Shown piece by piece: positions 1-8,551 of a DNA stretch of 46,279 nt. The notes under the pieces were generated by a model. It saw only the letters and a program-made list of their open reading frames with translations. It did no database searches and was not told where the DNA came from. Within the stretch, counting starts at the first letter, position 1; the number at the start of each line of letters is the position of its first letter. The position numbers were made by a program, and so were the translations under genes. The stretch spans positions 1-46,279 of the IMG/VR virus record IMGVR_UViG_3300025300_000021; one strand, given 5' to 3'. The stretch is from a virus.

Positions 1-114
1 GGCGAAGACTGGTCGTCCGTATCGGATGAAAGCGAAACGTGGTCGGAGATAAGTGCCGGGTCTGAAGTCTGGGCCACGGTATCGACAGGAAATGAAAGTT
101 GGGCGAGGCAATGA
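1..114 (+). CDS. Ala/Ser-repeat virion protein, C-terminal fragment
   Basis: This is the last 37 codons of the gene seen complete at 35576-36160, in a variant allele. It holds the three tryptophan decapeptide repeats of that protein (WSSVSDESET, WSEISAGSEV, WATVSTGNES) and ends WARQ instead of WVRQ. The 5' part is cut by the window edge, which falls just where the protein's 20-residue tandem repeat array ends. Its stop codon overlaps the next ATG (ATGA at 111-114). Confidence 0.85.
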   Translation, partial: GEDWSSVSDESETWSEISAGSEVWATVSTGNESWARQ

Positions 115-1556
115 CGGCAGTTAATTTTGGCGAATGGACGCCCGACCAGCCCACTCTTAATGCTGGCTGCGCAGAAGCCAAGAACGTCATACCCACGGCG
201 CGCGGCTACCGGCCATTGCCCAGTCTGTCAGCGCTATCGAACGCAGCCGATGCCCGGTTGCGTGGCATCTTTCCGGCCAAGCAGTCCAACGGCACGGTCA
301 AGCTATTTGCTGGCGATGGCACCAAGTTATACCTGTTCGGCGCTGGTGACAGTGACCTCGACAATGTCAGCAAGTCCGGTAATTACACGCTGAGCGGCGA
401 TGAGCCTTGGCGCTTCGTCCAATTTGGTAACATCGTCATAGCAGCCAGTAATTCGCAGATATTACAGAGCTACACGCTTGGCAGCTCATCGCTTTTCGCT
501 GACGTTTCCGGCGCACCGACGTGCAAATATATTGATGTCGTCAGGGACTTTGTGATGACGGCAAACACTTCGACATCCAACCAGCAAGTCCTCTGGTCGG
601 CGCTTGGCGACAGCACAAGCTGGGCGGCCAGCGCCACAACGCAGGCGGACAGTCAGACGATCTATGGCCTCGGTGCCATTACCGGCCTGGTTGGCGGCGA
701 GTTCGCCACCATCTTATGCGAAGAAGGCATTGTCCGCGGCACATACGCTGGTTCGCCTTTGGTCTTCCAGTTCGATGCCGTTGAAACCGCCAGGGGCTGT
801 GCCATTCCAGGCAGCGTGGCAGCAATCGGCAACAACACGATCTACTACAGCGGCGACGGATTTTATCTTTTTGATGGAGCGACATCGACTCCGATAGGCA
901 CGGAGAAAGTTGATAGGTTCTTCGCAGACGACCTGAACCTTGGTGATGTCGAACGCTGTTCGGCGGCTATCGATCCAGTAAACAAACTCTACGTCCTGGC
1001 GTATTCAGACGGCAATGGCGGATCGCAGCCAAACAAGTTGCTGGTCTACAATTATTCGCTTGGCCGCTGGTCACGAGGCGAGGTGGAAACGGATCTGGTC
1101 GCGCCAATTTACACGGCTGGCTACACGCTGGAAGAACTGAACAACGTCAACAGCAGCCTGGACGCACTGCCAGCCAGCTTGGATGACCCTATCTGGAAGG
1201 GTGGCGAGTTCGCTTTTGCTGGCAGTGATGACAGCAAGATCAGCACGTTCACCGGCACCGCCCTGACCAGTGTAATTGAAACTGGCGAACAGACATTGCC
1301 TGATGGCCAGCGAACAATGGTCAACGCGGTTACGCCTCTGGTCACTGGGATCAGCCCAACGACAACGGTGCAGGTGCTAACTCGCAACCGGCAGCAAGAC
1401 GATGAGACAGCTACGACTGCCGCCAGCGTTAACGATGACGGTTGGGCACCTGTTCGCGCCAATGGCCGCTTTCATCGGGTCAGGCTGAATGTCAGCGGCG
1501 TCTGGACAAATGCTCAAGGCGTTGATGTCCAGGCACAGGCCGCTGGTATGCGGTAA
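111..1556 (+). CDS. Virion protein, beta-propeller-like (P22 gp10-type candidate)
   Basis: This 481-residue protein starts at the ATG that overlaps the previous stop; an upstream TTG at 99 is possible but less likely. It begins MTAVNFGEWTPDQPTL and has a repetitive beta-rich body (KLFAGDGTKLYLF, NNTIYYSGDGFYLFDG, NKLYVLAYSDGNGG, GRWSRGEVETD). Proteins with this opening and blade-like repeats are common in podovirus tail modules. Some are likened to the P22 gp10 tail hub (packaged DNA stabilisation protein). The function is inferred from position and fold-like repeats. It is about 93% identical in protein to the copy at 36157, while the DNA differs more, mostly at third positions, so both alleles are under purifying selection. 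Confidence 0.65.
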   Translation: MTAVNFGEWTPDQPTLNAGCAEAKNVIPTARGYRPLPSLSALSNAADARLRGIFPAKQSNGTVKLFAGDGTKLYLFGAGDSDLDNVSKSGNYTLSGDEPWRFVQFGNIVIAASNSQILQSYTLGSSSLFADVSGAPTCKYIDVVRDFVMTANTSTSNQQVLWSALGDSTSWAASATTQADSQTIYGLGAITGLVGGEFATILCEEGIVRGTYAGSPLVFQFDAVETARGCAIPGSVAAIGNNTIYYSGDGFYLFDGATSTPIGTEKVDRFFADDLNLGDVERCSAAIDPVNKLYVLAYSDGNGGSQPNKLLVYNYSLGRWSRGEVETDLVAPIYTAGYTLEELNNVNSSLDALPASLDDPIWKGGEFAFAGSDDSKISTFTGTALTSVIETGEQTLPDGQRTMVNAVTPLVTGISPTTTVQVLTRNRQQDDETATTAASVNDDGWAPVRANGRFHRVRLNVSGVWTNAQGVDVQAQAAGMR

Positions 1557-1879
1557 TGGCTGACAACCAATTCAGGAGGCTTCCACAAGCTGGCGCTACG
1601 CCGCGCCAGGTCGCAGAAGTGGTCAACCGGGCGCTAGACGGCGGCATCAATGCCACTGGCAGCGTGACTCTGACCGCCAGTGCGGCAAGCACTGTGGTGG
1701 CTGACAAGCGACTAAGTGCGACTAGCTATTTCGGCCTGATGCCCACGACAGCCAACGCTTCGGCTGAAGTAGGCAACGGCACGATCTATGTAAGCAGTCA
1801 AGGAAAGCAGACTTTAACGCTGACCCATGCAAACAACAGCCAGAGCGACAGAACCTACCGCTACGTCATTCTGGGATGA
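1556..1879 (+). CDS. Small tail-module virion protein
   Basis: This 107-residue protein begins MADNQFRRLPQAGATPRQVAE at an ATG sharing a base with the upstream stop (TAATG). The N-terminal half resembles a short helix that names a repeat or assembly domain. The C-terminal half (ending THANNSQSDRTYRYVILG) is beta-rich and typical of small proteins beside podovirus tail genes. No catalytic motif is visible. The allele switch of the large repeat lies inside this gene at 1799. The last 53 bases are also read in another frame by the next gene. Confidence 0.7.
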   Translation: MADNQFRRLPQAGATPRQVAEVVNRALDGGINATGSVTLTASAASTVVADKRLSATSYFGLMPTTANASAEVGNGTIYVSSQGKQTLTLTHANNSQSDRTYRYVILG

Positions 1880-2225
1880 ATGGAAGCGCTTGCGTCACCA
1901 CATCCTGGCGGCTCTTGAACACGCGGGTGATACGCATACCGAGCATGACATCCTCGACCTTTTGCGGAACGACCAGGCGCAATTCTGGCCTGCCGAGAAC
2001 TCGGCAATGATTACGGAGATTGTTGGTTACCCAAACGGCAACCACTGCCGCATCTGGCTGGCTGGCGGTGAATACGACGAATTGCGGGAGCTTGAGCGTG
2101 ACCGGCTAATACCGTGGGCGCGCTCGCAAGGGTGTCGGCGTATTGAACTGGTGGGCCGTAAAGGCTGGGCGCGTCGGCTTAAAGATTACAAGGAAGTGGC
2201 CACTGTGTTGGCCAAGGAGATATAA
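1827..2225 (+). CDS. GNAT-like phage virion-module protein
   Basis: This 132-residue protein contains the pattern HAGDTHTEHDILDLL, then QFWPAENSAMITEI, then GCRRIELVGRKGWARRL. The order is that of small phage proteins with an acetyltransferase-like (GNAT) fold found beside internal virion protein genes. No acetyl-CoA loop can be confirmed by eye. The start at 1827 overlaps the preceding gene by 53 bases; an in-frame TTG at 1890 would remove the overlap but shorten the first helix. It lies between tail and ejection-type genes, so a structural or packaging-associated role is likelier than metabolism. Confidence 0.65.
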   Translation: MQTTARATEPTATSFWDEWKRLRHHILAALEHAGDTHTEHDILDLLRNDQAQFWPAENSAMITEIVGYPNGNHCRIWLAGGEYDELRELERDRLIPWARSQGCRRIELVGRKGWARRLKDYKEVATVLAKEI

Positions 2226-3083
2226 ATGTCTAAAGGCGGATCATCGCAACCTAGCGGACAGATCGTTACGACTGAAAATAGAGACCCATGGTCTGGCGTG
2301 CAGCCATACCTATCGTATGGTCTTGGTGAGGCGCAGCGGCAATACCAGACTGCGCCACAGGAATATTATCCATTCAGCACGGTAGCGCCACAATCGGCGG
2401 ATACCATCGCAGCGCAAAACCTCATTCGCTTGCGGGCGCTTGGCGGTAATCCGCTAAACCCCCTGGCGCAACAGGGCGCGGTGGATACTCTACAGGGTAG
2501 TTGGCTGGGCGGCCCCCGATATCAAGAGATGTATGGCGCTGCTGTAAGGCCTGCTGTGCAGCAATTCACGGAACAGGTACTACCAGGCATCACGTCGCAG
2601 TTTGCCCGCTCTGGCAGGCTTGGCAGCAACGCACAGGCCCTAGCTACCGAGAGGGCCACAGAGGCATTCGGTCGTGGTTTAGCCGACGTTGGTGCTACGC
2701 AATATGCAGCCGAACGGGCGAGACAAAATCAAATGATCGGCATGGCTCCGCAGATAGCAGCCACTGACTACGCCGACCCGGCAAGGCTGGCGGCAATCGG
2801 CGCAACCCAAGGGGCGCAGGCTCAAAGGGAACTGGCCGACAAGGTCGCACGTTTCGGCTTCTACCAGCAGCGTCCGAGGGACATGCTTAGTGCATACATC
2901 AGTCAAATCCAAGGGATGCCGTTGTCAGGCACGGGAAGTTGGCAAGCCGCCACGCCGTACTACGAGAACCCCGTGGCAAGCGGTCTTGGCGGCGCATTCT
3001 CTGGGGCGCAGTTCGCAAATATGGTGGGCGTCAATCCTTGGCTGGGCGCGCTTGGCGGCGCTGGCTTGAGTTTGTTGGGTTAG
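2226..3083 (+). CDS. Putative ejection/internal virion protein
   Basis: This 285-residue protein begins MSKGGSSQPSGQIVTTE, directly after the preceding stop and behind an AAGGAGAT ribosome site. A low-complexity polar N-terminus leads into a long Ala/Gln/Arg-rich helical body (ATERATEAFGRGLADVGATQ, AAERARQNQMIGMAPQIAA). The end is Gly/Ala-rich and could insert in a membrane (GVNPWLGALGGAGLSLLG). It is the first of three consecutive helical proteins downstream of the tail hub gene, the usual place for podovirus ejection proteins. That role is inferred; no enzyme motif is seen. Confidence 0.6.
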   Translation: MSKGGSSQPSGQIVTTENRDPWSGVQPYLSYGLGEAQRQYQTAPQEYYPFSTVAPQSADTIAAQNLIRLRALGGNPLNPLAQQGAVDTLQGSWLGGPRYQEMYGAAVRPAVQQFTEQVLPGITSQFARSGRLGSNAQALATERATEAFGRGLADVGATQYAAERARQNQMIGMAPQIAATDYADPARLAAIGATQGAQAQRELADKVARFGFYQQRPRDMLSAYISQIQGMPLSGTGSWQAATPYYENPVASGLGGAFSGAQFANMVGVNPWLGALGGAGLSLLG

Positions 3084-3092
3084 GGGGCGGCC

Positions 3093-4133
3093 ATGGCAAA
3101 TCCATTTTCAGGACTGTTCGGCCAGGTCGGCGGTGGCACTGGCTTTGGCGGCCTTCTCGACCCCCGGTGGGCGGCGTTAGGTGGTGCCGCGCAGGCGCTG
3201 ACACAAGCAGGCGGGCCAACCCGTATGCCGGTCAGCACGGGCGCGGCGATGGCGAACGCAATGGCTAACGCTACCGCTAATTACCGTCAGGCCCAGGCTG
3301 CTGGGATGCAGCAACAGATGAATAAGCTGCAATACCAGAATGCACTGCGGGCAGGAGCGTTGGCTCAACAACAAGCAAAAATTCGTAGTGCGGTATTGAG
3401 CCGCTACTTGGGTGGCCGGGGTTCGCTCCCAGGCGTGGGCACACCACTAGCCCCCACTAGTTCTGAATTAGTCTCTGCGCCTACCGGGCAAAGCGGTGAT
3501 GCTTTTAACGTATCCCCACAAATGGTTAGTTCGCCTCAGTCAATGGCTGCTGCTGGACCACCGCCTTTATCTGATACCGATGCCATGCGCCTCGCTCTAT
3601 CACCGGATATTGGCAAGACGCTGGGAGAATTTAAGGGTGAGGCCCGTCAGCGTCAGCAAGATGTCCAATCAAAGCGGCAGAGCATGCTGGATACAACGAC
3701 GAAATGGCGGAAGGAATACGACAAGAAAGTCAACGCCATCAGCCCGATTGTAAATATGGGAATGAGGGCGCAGGACATTCTGAAACTTCCCGAAATTGGT
3801 CCGACAGCGCAGCTTGAAACACTCTACTCATTTATCACGGCCCTAGACCCAGAAAGTGTCGTCCGAGAGGGTGAGGTCAAGTTGGGTCGGCAAGCGCAAA
3901 GCCTGATCGGTTCCATAATGTTGCAAATCGACAGAATTACTAAGGGCGGCATCATCGATCCAAAGGTTGCGAAGACAATGGCAGAGCGGATCATTCAACT
4001 ATCCGACCGCGCACGGGGCCGAATTAATGTCATCAGCGATAAATATAGAGCTTTGGCTATACGACATCAGTACGACCCAAAAGATGTTGTGATGAGGGAT
4101 CGCGCCGATTTTAACAATGCAGAGGAAGGCTAA
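3093..4133 (+). CDS. Putative ejection/internal virion protein, Gln/Ala-rich
   Basis: This 346-residue protein begins MANPFSGLFGQVGGGTGFGG. It has a Gly-rich start, then a helical Ala/Met/Asn/Gln segment at about residues 50-105 (ANAMANATANYRQAQAAGMQ, NKLQYQNALRAGALAQQQAK). A Pro/Ser linker is followed by a charged helical second half. Composition and position match structural or ejection proteins delivered with the DNA. Its stop overlaps the start of the next gene (TAATG), which suggests coupled translation. The specific role is not recognised. Confidence 0.6.
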   Translation: MANPFSGLFGQVGGGTGFGGLLDPRWAALGGAAQALTQAGGPTRMPVSTGAAMANAMANATANYRQAQAAGMQQQMNKLQYQNALRAGALAQQQAKIRSAVLSRYLGGRGSLPGVGTPLAPTSSELVSAPTGQSGDAFNVSPQMVSSPQSMAAAGPPPLSDTDAMRLALSPDIGKTLGEFKGEARQRQQDVQSKRQSMLDTTTKWRKEYDKKVNAISPIVNMGMRAQDILKLPEIGPTAQLETLYSFITALDPESVVREGEVKLGRQAQSLIGSIMLQIDRITKGGIIDPKVAKTMAERIIQLSDRARGRINVISDKYRALAIRHQYDPKDVVMRDRADFNNAEEG

Positions 4134-5734
4134 TGGCTGACCTAGTCGAAGCCGTAAAGAATGGGCGTCCCGGTTGGGGTCTGAAAACCCCGGATGGAAG
4201 ACAAATATTCTTTGGCCAGGACAAATATAAAACTCGTGGCTCTGCAAGTGCGGCTGCGGAAAAATATATGTCAGCCGGTGATATTCAACTTGCTGATAAC
4301 CCAGTAGCAGGGCCGCTTTCATGGTCGGATGTCGCGACGCAAGCTGTCTCTAATTTGCCTGAAAGCGCGGTCCAGTTAGGCAGCGATATAGTACAGCCAT
4401 TCACTGATCCGATAGGAACGGCAAAATCTATAGCGGCTCTTGGTAGAGGTATTTATCAAAAATTAATTCCTGGCCAACAGCCCGACGAAGCTGTTGCGGA
4501 CGCTGTGGGTCAGTTTTTCATGGACCGTTACTGGGGCGTTGAAAACATTAAGCGGACATTGGCGACAGACCCAGCCGGATCTTTAGCAGACCTCGCAACT
4601 GTATTAACCGGATTTGGTGGGGCAGCAGCCCGTGCGCCGTCTGCGTTAGGTAAAGTTGGCAGGGCTGTTCAAACCGCTGCGGATTTTGTTGATCCGGTCA
4701 CCGCAGCAACAAAGGTAGCCGCCCCTGTCGCTAAGATAGGCGTCGGACTAACAACGGGTGTCGGTTCTGACGCTTTAAGTGCAGCCGCAAAGGCAGGAAA
4801 AACCGGCGGCCAGATGGCCAAGGATTTTCTGGATAATATGCGGGGTAAGGCACCTCTTGATACGGTTGTGAATGACGCTAATAAGGCGTTGGCCCGTCTA
4901 CGTGAAGAACGAGCGGCGGCATACACCAGTAAAATGGCGGAAGTTACCTCTGATCCAAAGATTCTAGACTTTGGCCCCATTACAAAGAAGCTGGGCGATG
5001 TCGGAGAGGCCGGACTTTTCCACGGTAAAGTCGTCCGCGAAGAAGTAGCGGGTACGTTTGAAAAGATTGCAAATAAAGTTCAAGAATGGGCCGAGGCTGA
5101 TCCGGCCATATTCAGAACCGTCGAGGGCCTCGATGCTCTGAAGCAGGCCATAGGCAGCATCCGGCAAAATACGAAGTTCGGCACGCCTGACCGTAAAATA
5201 GCGGACGAGATGTATCACGCCGTCAGAGAAGTGATAGCTGAACAGGCCCCCGATTACGCCGACATCATGTCCGAATACGAGAGGGCCACCGGCCTGATCC
5301 TAGAGATCCAAGACGAGTTTAAGCTGGCGGGGAAAAAGGCAAAGGTTGGTTCATCCTTAAAGGCCCTGCAATCAATCATGCGAAACAATGTCTATACGAA
5401 TTGGGGCCGACGCGGACAGTTGGCGAAACAATTAGAGAAGGCCGGGGCAGCAACCCTGAGGCCGAAACTGGCGGGGCAAGCCTTACACGAAAAAGCCCCA
5501 CGTGGATTGGCTAGGGTGCCTGCTGCCGGTGCCGCCCTATACGCCTTCAGTGATCCAACATTTGTTGCAGGGCTACCGCTAACCATCCCCCGCTTGATGG
5601 GTGAGACCGCCTATTACGGCGGCAAATGGGGTGGGCTACTTGGCCCAGGCGGGAGGGCCGCATTCCAGGCAGGCCGCCTGCAAGACATGGAACCACAGCC
5701 GCCATACGCCAAGAGCGCTGGTCGGCGACAATAA
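4133..5734 (+). CDS. Large internal virion protein candidate
   Basis: This 533-residue protein is the third and longest of the ejection-type block. It opens with a compact domain (GWGLKTPDGRQIFFG, KYKTRGSASAAAEKY) of a kind that recurs at the head of large podovirus internal proteins. Next come Ala/Gly-rich weakly hydrophobic helices (residues about 150-240), then a charged helical region (NDANKALARLREERAAAYTS) and a C-terminus with a hydrophobic stretch (AAGAALYAFSDPTFVAGLPL). No lysozyme or transglycosylase motif is evident. A terminator follows directly, so it closes a transcription segment. Confidence 0.6.
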   Translation: MADLVEAVKNGRPGWGLKTPDGRQIFFGQDKYKTRGSASAAAEKYMSAGDIQLADNPVAGPLSWSDVATQAVSNLPESAVQLGSDIVQPFTDPIGTAKSIAALGRGIYQKLIPGQQPDEAVADAVGQFFMDRYWGVENIKRTLATDPAGSLADLATVLTGFGGAAARAPSALGKVGRAVQTAADFVDPVTAATKVAAPVAKIGVGLTTGVGSDALSAAAKAGKTGGQMAKDFLDNMRGKAPLDTVVNDANKALARLREERAAAYTSKMAEVTSDPKILDFGPITKKLGDVGEAGLFHGKVVREEVAGTFEKIANKVQEWAEADPAIFRTVEGLDALKQAIGSIRQNTKFGTPDRKIADEMYHAVREVIAEQAPDYADIMSEYERATGLILEIQDEFKLAGKKAKVGSSLKALQSIMRNNVYTNWGRRGQLAKQLEKAGAATLRPKLAGQALHEKAPRGLARVPAAGAALYAFSDPTFVAGLPLTIPRLMGETAYYGGKWGGLLGPGGRAAFQAGRLQDMEPQPPYAKSAGRRQ

Positions 5735-5738
5735 CCAA

Positions 5739-5763
5739 CCCGCCCGTCGATGGCGGGTTTTTT
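5739..5763 (+). terminator. Rho-independent terminator before tail fibre gene
   Basis: CCCGCC (5739-5744), a 7-base loop and GGCGGG (5752-5757) are followed by six T (5758-5763). It sits between the internal virion protein gene and the tail fibre gene, whose start is 14 bases downstream. It may lower fibre expression relative to upstream genes, or be bypassed by antitermination. Confidence 0.85.
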
Positions 5764-5776
5764 ACGGAGTTAATTT

Positions 5777-7156
5777 ATGGCAGACACAATATCAGCCTAT
5801 TCAAAAACGGCGGCATCCAACACGACGTTGCAGTCAATTTCGTGCGCGGAAGGCATGGCCCCATCGGACGTAAATAACTGGATGCGGGCGATTATGCAGG
5901 ATCTGGCCGAGCTGTACGACGGCACCCAGTCACTGGCGACATTGAAGACCACGACCGCGTTGTCGGCAGCCGCCGGGACGGTTTCGGCGCCTTCATTGCA
6001 GGCGACAGCGGACACTAACACTGGATTATATTTCCCCGCCGCCGATACCGTTGGAGTGACTGCTGGCGGCACGGAGCAATTCCGGTTCGGCAGTATAACT
6101 GGCGGCGCAAATCCAATTCCGGGCGGAAATAAGAATTTGCTTTTGAATGGCGGTTTCACAGTGGCTCAAAGATCGTCGGTGACGGGTATTGGCGGCACCA
6201 ACTATGTTTACTACGGAACTGATGGTTGGACACACTACGGAACATCCTCATCAGGCCGTTACACCGCCAGTCAAGCAACTGCTGGCACCACAGATGGCCC
6301 GTTTAGATATTGCCTACAAATTGACGTGACCACGGCTGACACTGACACTTCGGGCAATAACATCAGTGCCGTTCTCCAAAAGATGGAAGGGCAGAATCTA
6401 CAGCACTTGAATTGGGGGCAAGCAACTGACGATTATCCGTTGGCTTTGAGCTTCTGGGTTAAATCGCCAAAATCTGGCACTCATTGCGTTGCGGTGTATC
6501 TTCAGGAAGGAAATGACTCATGCTGCACGGAATATACCGTCACGTCGGCAAATACTTGGGAATACATAACTGTCGATTTCCCCGCCCCCGGCACCTCTGT
6601 CCCTGTTATCGACAACGATGCTAATGCAAGCCTGTGGCTGGTTTTTCCGCTGATGGCGACTGGCACGTACCAATCCACAGCGGACGCATGGCAGACCAGC
6701 ACAGAAGGGTATGCAACATCAAACCAGCAGAATTTACTCGACAACACGGGCAACGATTTCTTTCTAGCCAATGTGCAACTGGAATTAGGTAGTGTCTCCA
6801 CATCGTTTCAAGCAGAAGATTACGGGACGACATTAGCTAAGTGCCAACGCTATTACGTTAAATGGACTACTGCCAGTGGAGTTGGTCTGGCTGGAACCTG
6901 TAGGAGTACATCAACTGGTATTGTTGGCGGGTTAGACTTTCCAACCACAATGAGGGCAGCGCCAACCATGACATGGGGAACTTTTAACACCATCGATTCA
7001 TCTGCCGGCGGGGTTGATGGCACTCTGTCCACCAATGCGGCAGGGATTCATAGTGTAACTGCTACGATTGCCAGTGGTTCAGGATATGTGGATGGAAACG
7101 GTCTTTTTGTAGAACTTAAATCTGGCCAGGTACTTGAAGCAGCAGCGGAGTTATAA
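5777..7156 (+). CDS. Tail fibre / receptor-binding protein
   Basis: This 459-residue protein begins MADTISAYSKTAASNTTLQS behind an ACGGAG ribosome site. The N-terminal 140 residues are a typical phage fibre lead-in (SDVNNWMRAIMQDLAELYDG, then ATADTNTGLYFPAADTVGV). The body from about residue 120 (NLLLNGGFTVAQRSS) is a jelly-roll-like carbohydrate-binding module pattern (LSFWVKSPKSGTHCVAVYL, NDFFLANVQLELGS, CQRYYVKW). This layout occurs in many phage fibres that bind surface glycans. It is the likely host-range determinant. No neighbouring reverse transcriptase or variable repeat suggests targeted diversification. Confidence 0.85.
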   Translation: MADTISAYSKTAASNTTLQSISCAEGMAPSDVNNWMRAIMQDLAELYDGTQSLATLKTTTALSAAAGTVSAPSLQATADTNTGLYFPAADTVGVTAGGTEQFRFGSITGGANPIPGGNKNLLLNGGFTVAQRSSVTGIGGTNYVYYGTDGWTHYGTSSSGRYTASQATAGTTDGPFRYCLQIDVTTADTDTSGNNISAVLQKMEGQNLQHLNWGQATDDYPLALSFWVKSPKSGTHCVAVYLQEGNDSCCTEYTVTSANTWEYITVDFPAPGTSVPVIDNDANASLWLVFPLMATGTYQSTADAWQTSTEGYATSNQQNLLDNTGNDFFLANVQLELGSVSTSFQAEDYGTTLAKCQRYYVKWTTASGVGLAGTCRSTSTGIVGGLDFPTTMRAAPTMTWGTFNTIDSSAGGVDGTLSTNAAGIHSVTATIASGSGYVDGNGLFVELKSGQVLEAAAEL

Positions 7157-7158
7157 CT

Positions 7159-7329
7159 ATGAAATATTTTAAGCATATCGACAATGGCCGCACAAAATAT
7201 TATGCAGCAGAAGGTACTCCGAATGTGAATATTCCGCCAGACCCTAACAATACGGACTACGCCCGCATGATGGAAGAGGTCGAGGCGGGCACCTCCACGA
7301 TCCAAGAAGTAGACGGCACCCCCGAATGA
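7159..7329 (+). CDS. Small 56-residue protein after tail fibre
   Basis: This short gene encodes MKYFKHIDNGRTKYYAAEGT and continues with a Pro/Asn-rich middle and an acidic end (YARMMEEVEAGTSTIQEVDG). It starts two bases after the fibre gene's stop and its own stop overlaps the next start (ATGA), so it looks co-translated. The aromatic start and position suggest a fibre assembly or tail-tip accessory, but that is a guess. No domain is recognised. Confidence 0.65.
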   Translation: MKYFKHIDNGRTKYYAAEGTPNVNIPPDPNNTDYARMMEEVEAGTSTIQEVDGTPE

Positions 7330-7646
7330 CCCGCCTCGCCGCCGCCCTCGCAGCCGCCCTCGTGGCGGCTTTTTTAATGCCTGCCGTCCAGGCCCAGCAG
7401 ATGCCTTTAATCTGCCAGGCTCATCACAAGATAGCTGACCGGCTGTTGCAAGAATATCGGGAGATCGTCGTCGCCCATGGGCTTGCCGGGGATTCGCTAT
7501 TCGAACTTTTCGCGAGTTCGCACGGGAGCTGGACAGTCGTCGTCACTCGGCCCAACATGAATAATTTGGCTTGTATCCAGGGGACCGGGACCGATCTCTC
7601 TATGACCGGGAATAAGTACCCGCCACCGAAAGCTGACCCCGCGTGA
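7326..7646 (+). CDS. Exported protein with signal peptide
   Basis: This 106-residue protein has a clear signal peptide, MTRLAAALAAALVAAFLMPA, with probable cleavage after VQA (about residue 23). The mature part has a conserved look: CQAHHKIADRLLQEYRE, GLAGDSLFELFASSHGSW, then RPNMNNLACIQGTG with a second Cys that could pair with the first. Similar small periplasmic proteins are widespread in alphaproteobacterial phages and genomes without a known function. It opens the lysis/accessory block, so an envelope role is likely. Overlapping start and stop codons join it to both neighbours. Confidence 0.7.
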   Translation: MTRLAAALAAALVAAFLMPAVQAQQMPLICQAHHKIADRLLQEYREIVVAHGLAGDSLFELFASSHGSWTVVVTRPNMNNLACIQGTGTDLSMTGNKYPPPKADPA

Positions 7647-7840
7647 CGATCAGACCTGAAAACATAGACGCCGCTGCCGCCGGATCGGGTTTTGCCGCAT
7701 CACTTTGGAATTTTATTCTTGGCGGGGATTTCAACACTCTGCTCGGCACGGCCATCGGCGCTCTGTCGATTATTGTCCTCATTCAAAGATGGCGCATAAA
7801 TCGGAAAGCGTTGCGCGCGGAAAGCGCGGCAGAAAAGTGA
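7643..7840 (+). CDS. Small single-TM protein (lysis block)
   Basis: This 65-residue protein starts at a GTG overlapping the preceding TGA (GTGA). One membrane segment (LLGTAIGALSIIVLIQRW, about residues 33-50) is followed by a basic tail (RINRKALRAESAAEK), predicting an N-out/C-in orientation. Genes of this size beside spanin-like and endolysin genes can be holin or antiholin components. The assignment rests on size, topology and neighbours only. Confidence 0.55.
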   Translation: MTIRPENIDAAAAGSGFAASLWNFILGGDFNTLLGTAIGALSIIVLIQRWRINRKALRAESAAEK

Positions 7841-7846
7841 TTTCAT

Positions 7847-8161
7847 ATGGAATTCGATCTTCGAATGCTCCTGTCTGTCGGCGCTGTTTTTGCGAGCGTT
7901 GTCGCTGCCATGGCAATCGCCAGACATCAAATTGGCGCCATCACCGCTCAACTTGAAGAATTTAAGGCGTCAATCAGGCAACTCGATAATCGTCTTGACC
8001 GCATCGACGTAGAAACCAACAACCTGCGTCAGCGCGTCAACATTTTGACGGACATCTCTGCGCCGTCAAATCTGGAAGCCAAAGTTCGCGAACTAACGTC
8101 TCTGGGAAAAGACGTTGAGCATTTGAAAGAAGAAATTCGTCGGCTGGCGCGGGCAAGTTAA
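7847..8161 (+). CDS. Membrane-anchored coiled-coil protein (i-spanin-like)
   Basis: This 104-residue protein has an N-terminal membrane anchor (MLLSVGAVFASVVAAMAIA, residues about 7-25). The rest is a long coiled coil (ITAQLEEFKASIRQLDNRL, RIDVETNNLRQRVNIL, LGKDVEHLKEEIRRLARAS). That is the topology of inner-membrane spanins such as Rz, and of phage DUF1640/coiled-coil holin accessories. It lies directly upstream of a nuclease and the endolysin. No lipoprotein partner (Rz1-like) with a lipobox was found inside or beside it, so the spanin call is tentative. Confidence 0.55.
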   Translation: MEFDLRMLLSVGAVFASVVAAMAIARHQIGAITAQLEEFKASIRQLDNRLDRIDVETNNLRQRVNILTDISAPSNLEAKVRELTSLGKDVEHLKEEIRRLARAS

Positions 8162-8551
8162 TTGGTCGGCGACAACAATGATGTTGGTCGCGCAGGCGAA
8201 TATCTGGCGGCGGCCTGTCTTGAAAAGAACGGCTGGCGCGTGGTCGTGGCGACGACGGAAGGCGTTGACTTGATCGCCATGAAGGACAAACGCATCAAGC
8301 GTATCCAGGTCAAGGCTTCGAAATCACCACAAAAAGATGGCCGGTGGTACCAATTTATGACCAGCCGCGGAATACGGCGGCGGAAACTCACGAAGGATGA
8401 CTGCGACATCGTTTGCCTGGTGGCCGTCGATCTGGACGTTTGCTTATTTCGCCGAGTGCAGGACATCACCACCCTCACATCGACAATAGCGTGCGATATG
8501 ATGACGCCAGAAAATGAAGAAAAGAGTTTCAAAAAGGCATTCGGTAAATGA
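8162..8551 (+). CDS. PD-(D/E)XK nuclease, possible homing-type
   Basis: This 129-residue protein uses a TTG start immediately after the preceding stop; no in-frame ATG exists upstream of the first motif. It reads as a PD-(D/E)XK nuclease: GRAGEYLAAACLEKNGW supplies the first acidic residue, GVDLIAMKDK the catalytic Asp, and RIQVKASKS the QVK motif. A similar minimal fold serves Holliday-junction resolvases, restriction enzymes and the group I intron endonuclease I-Ssp6803I. It sits between lysis genes, an odd place for a replication enzyme. Given three endonuclease-less group I introns elsewhere in this genome, a free-standing homing role is worth testing but unproven. Confidence 0.7.
   Translation: MVGDNNDVGRAGEYLAAACLEKNGWRVVVATTEGVDLIAMKDKRIKRIQVKASKSPQKDGRWYQFMTSRGIRRRKLTKDDCDIVCLVAVDLDVCLFRRVQDITTLTSTIACDMMTPENEEKSFKKAFGK

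Noticed and set aside
5777-7156. Diversity-generating retroelement acting on the tail fibre
   Set aside because: No reverse transcriptase or adenine-variable template repeat is present, and both fibre copies are identical.
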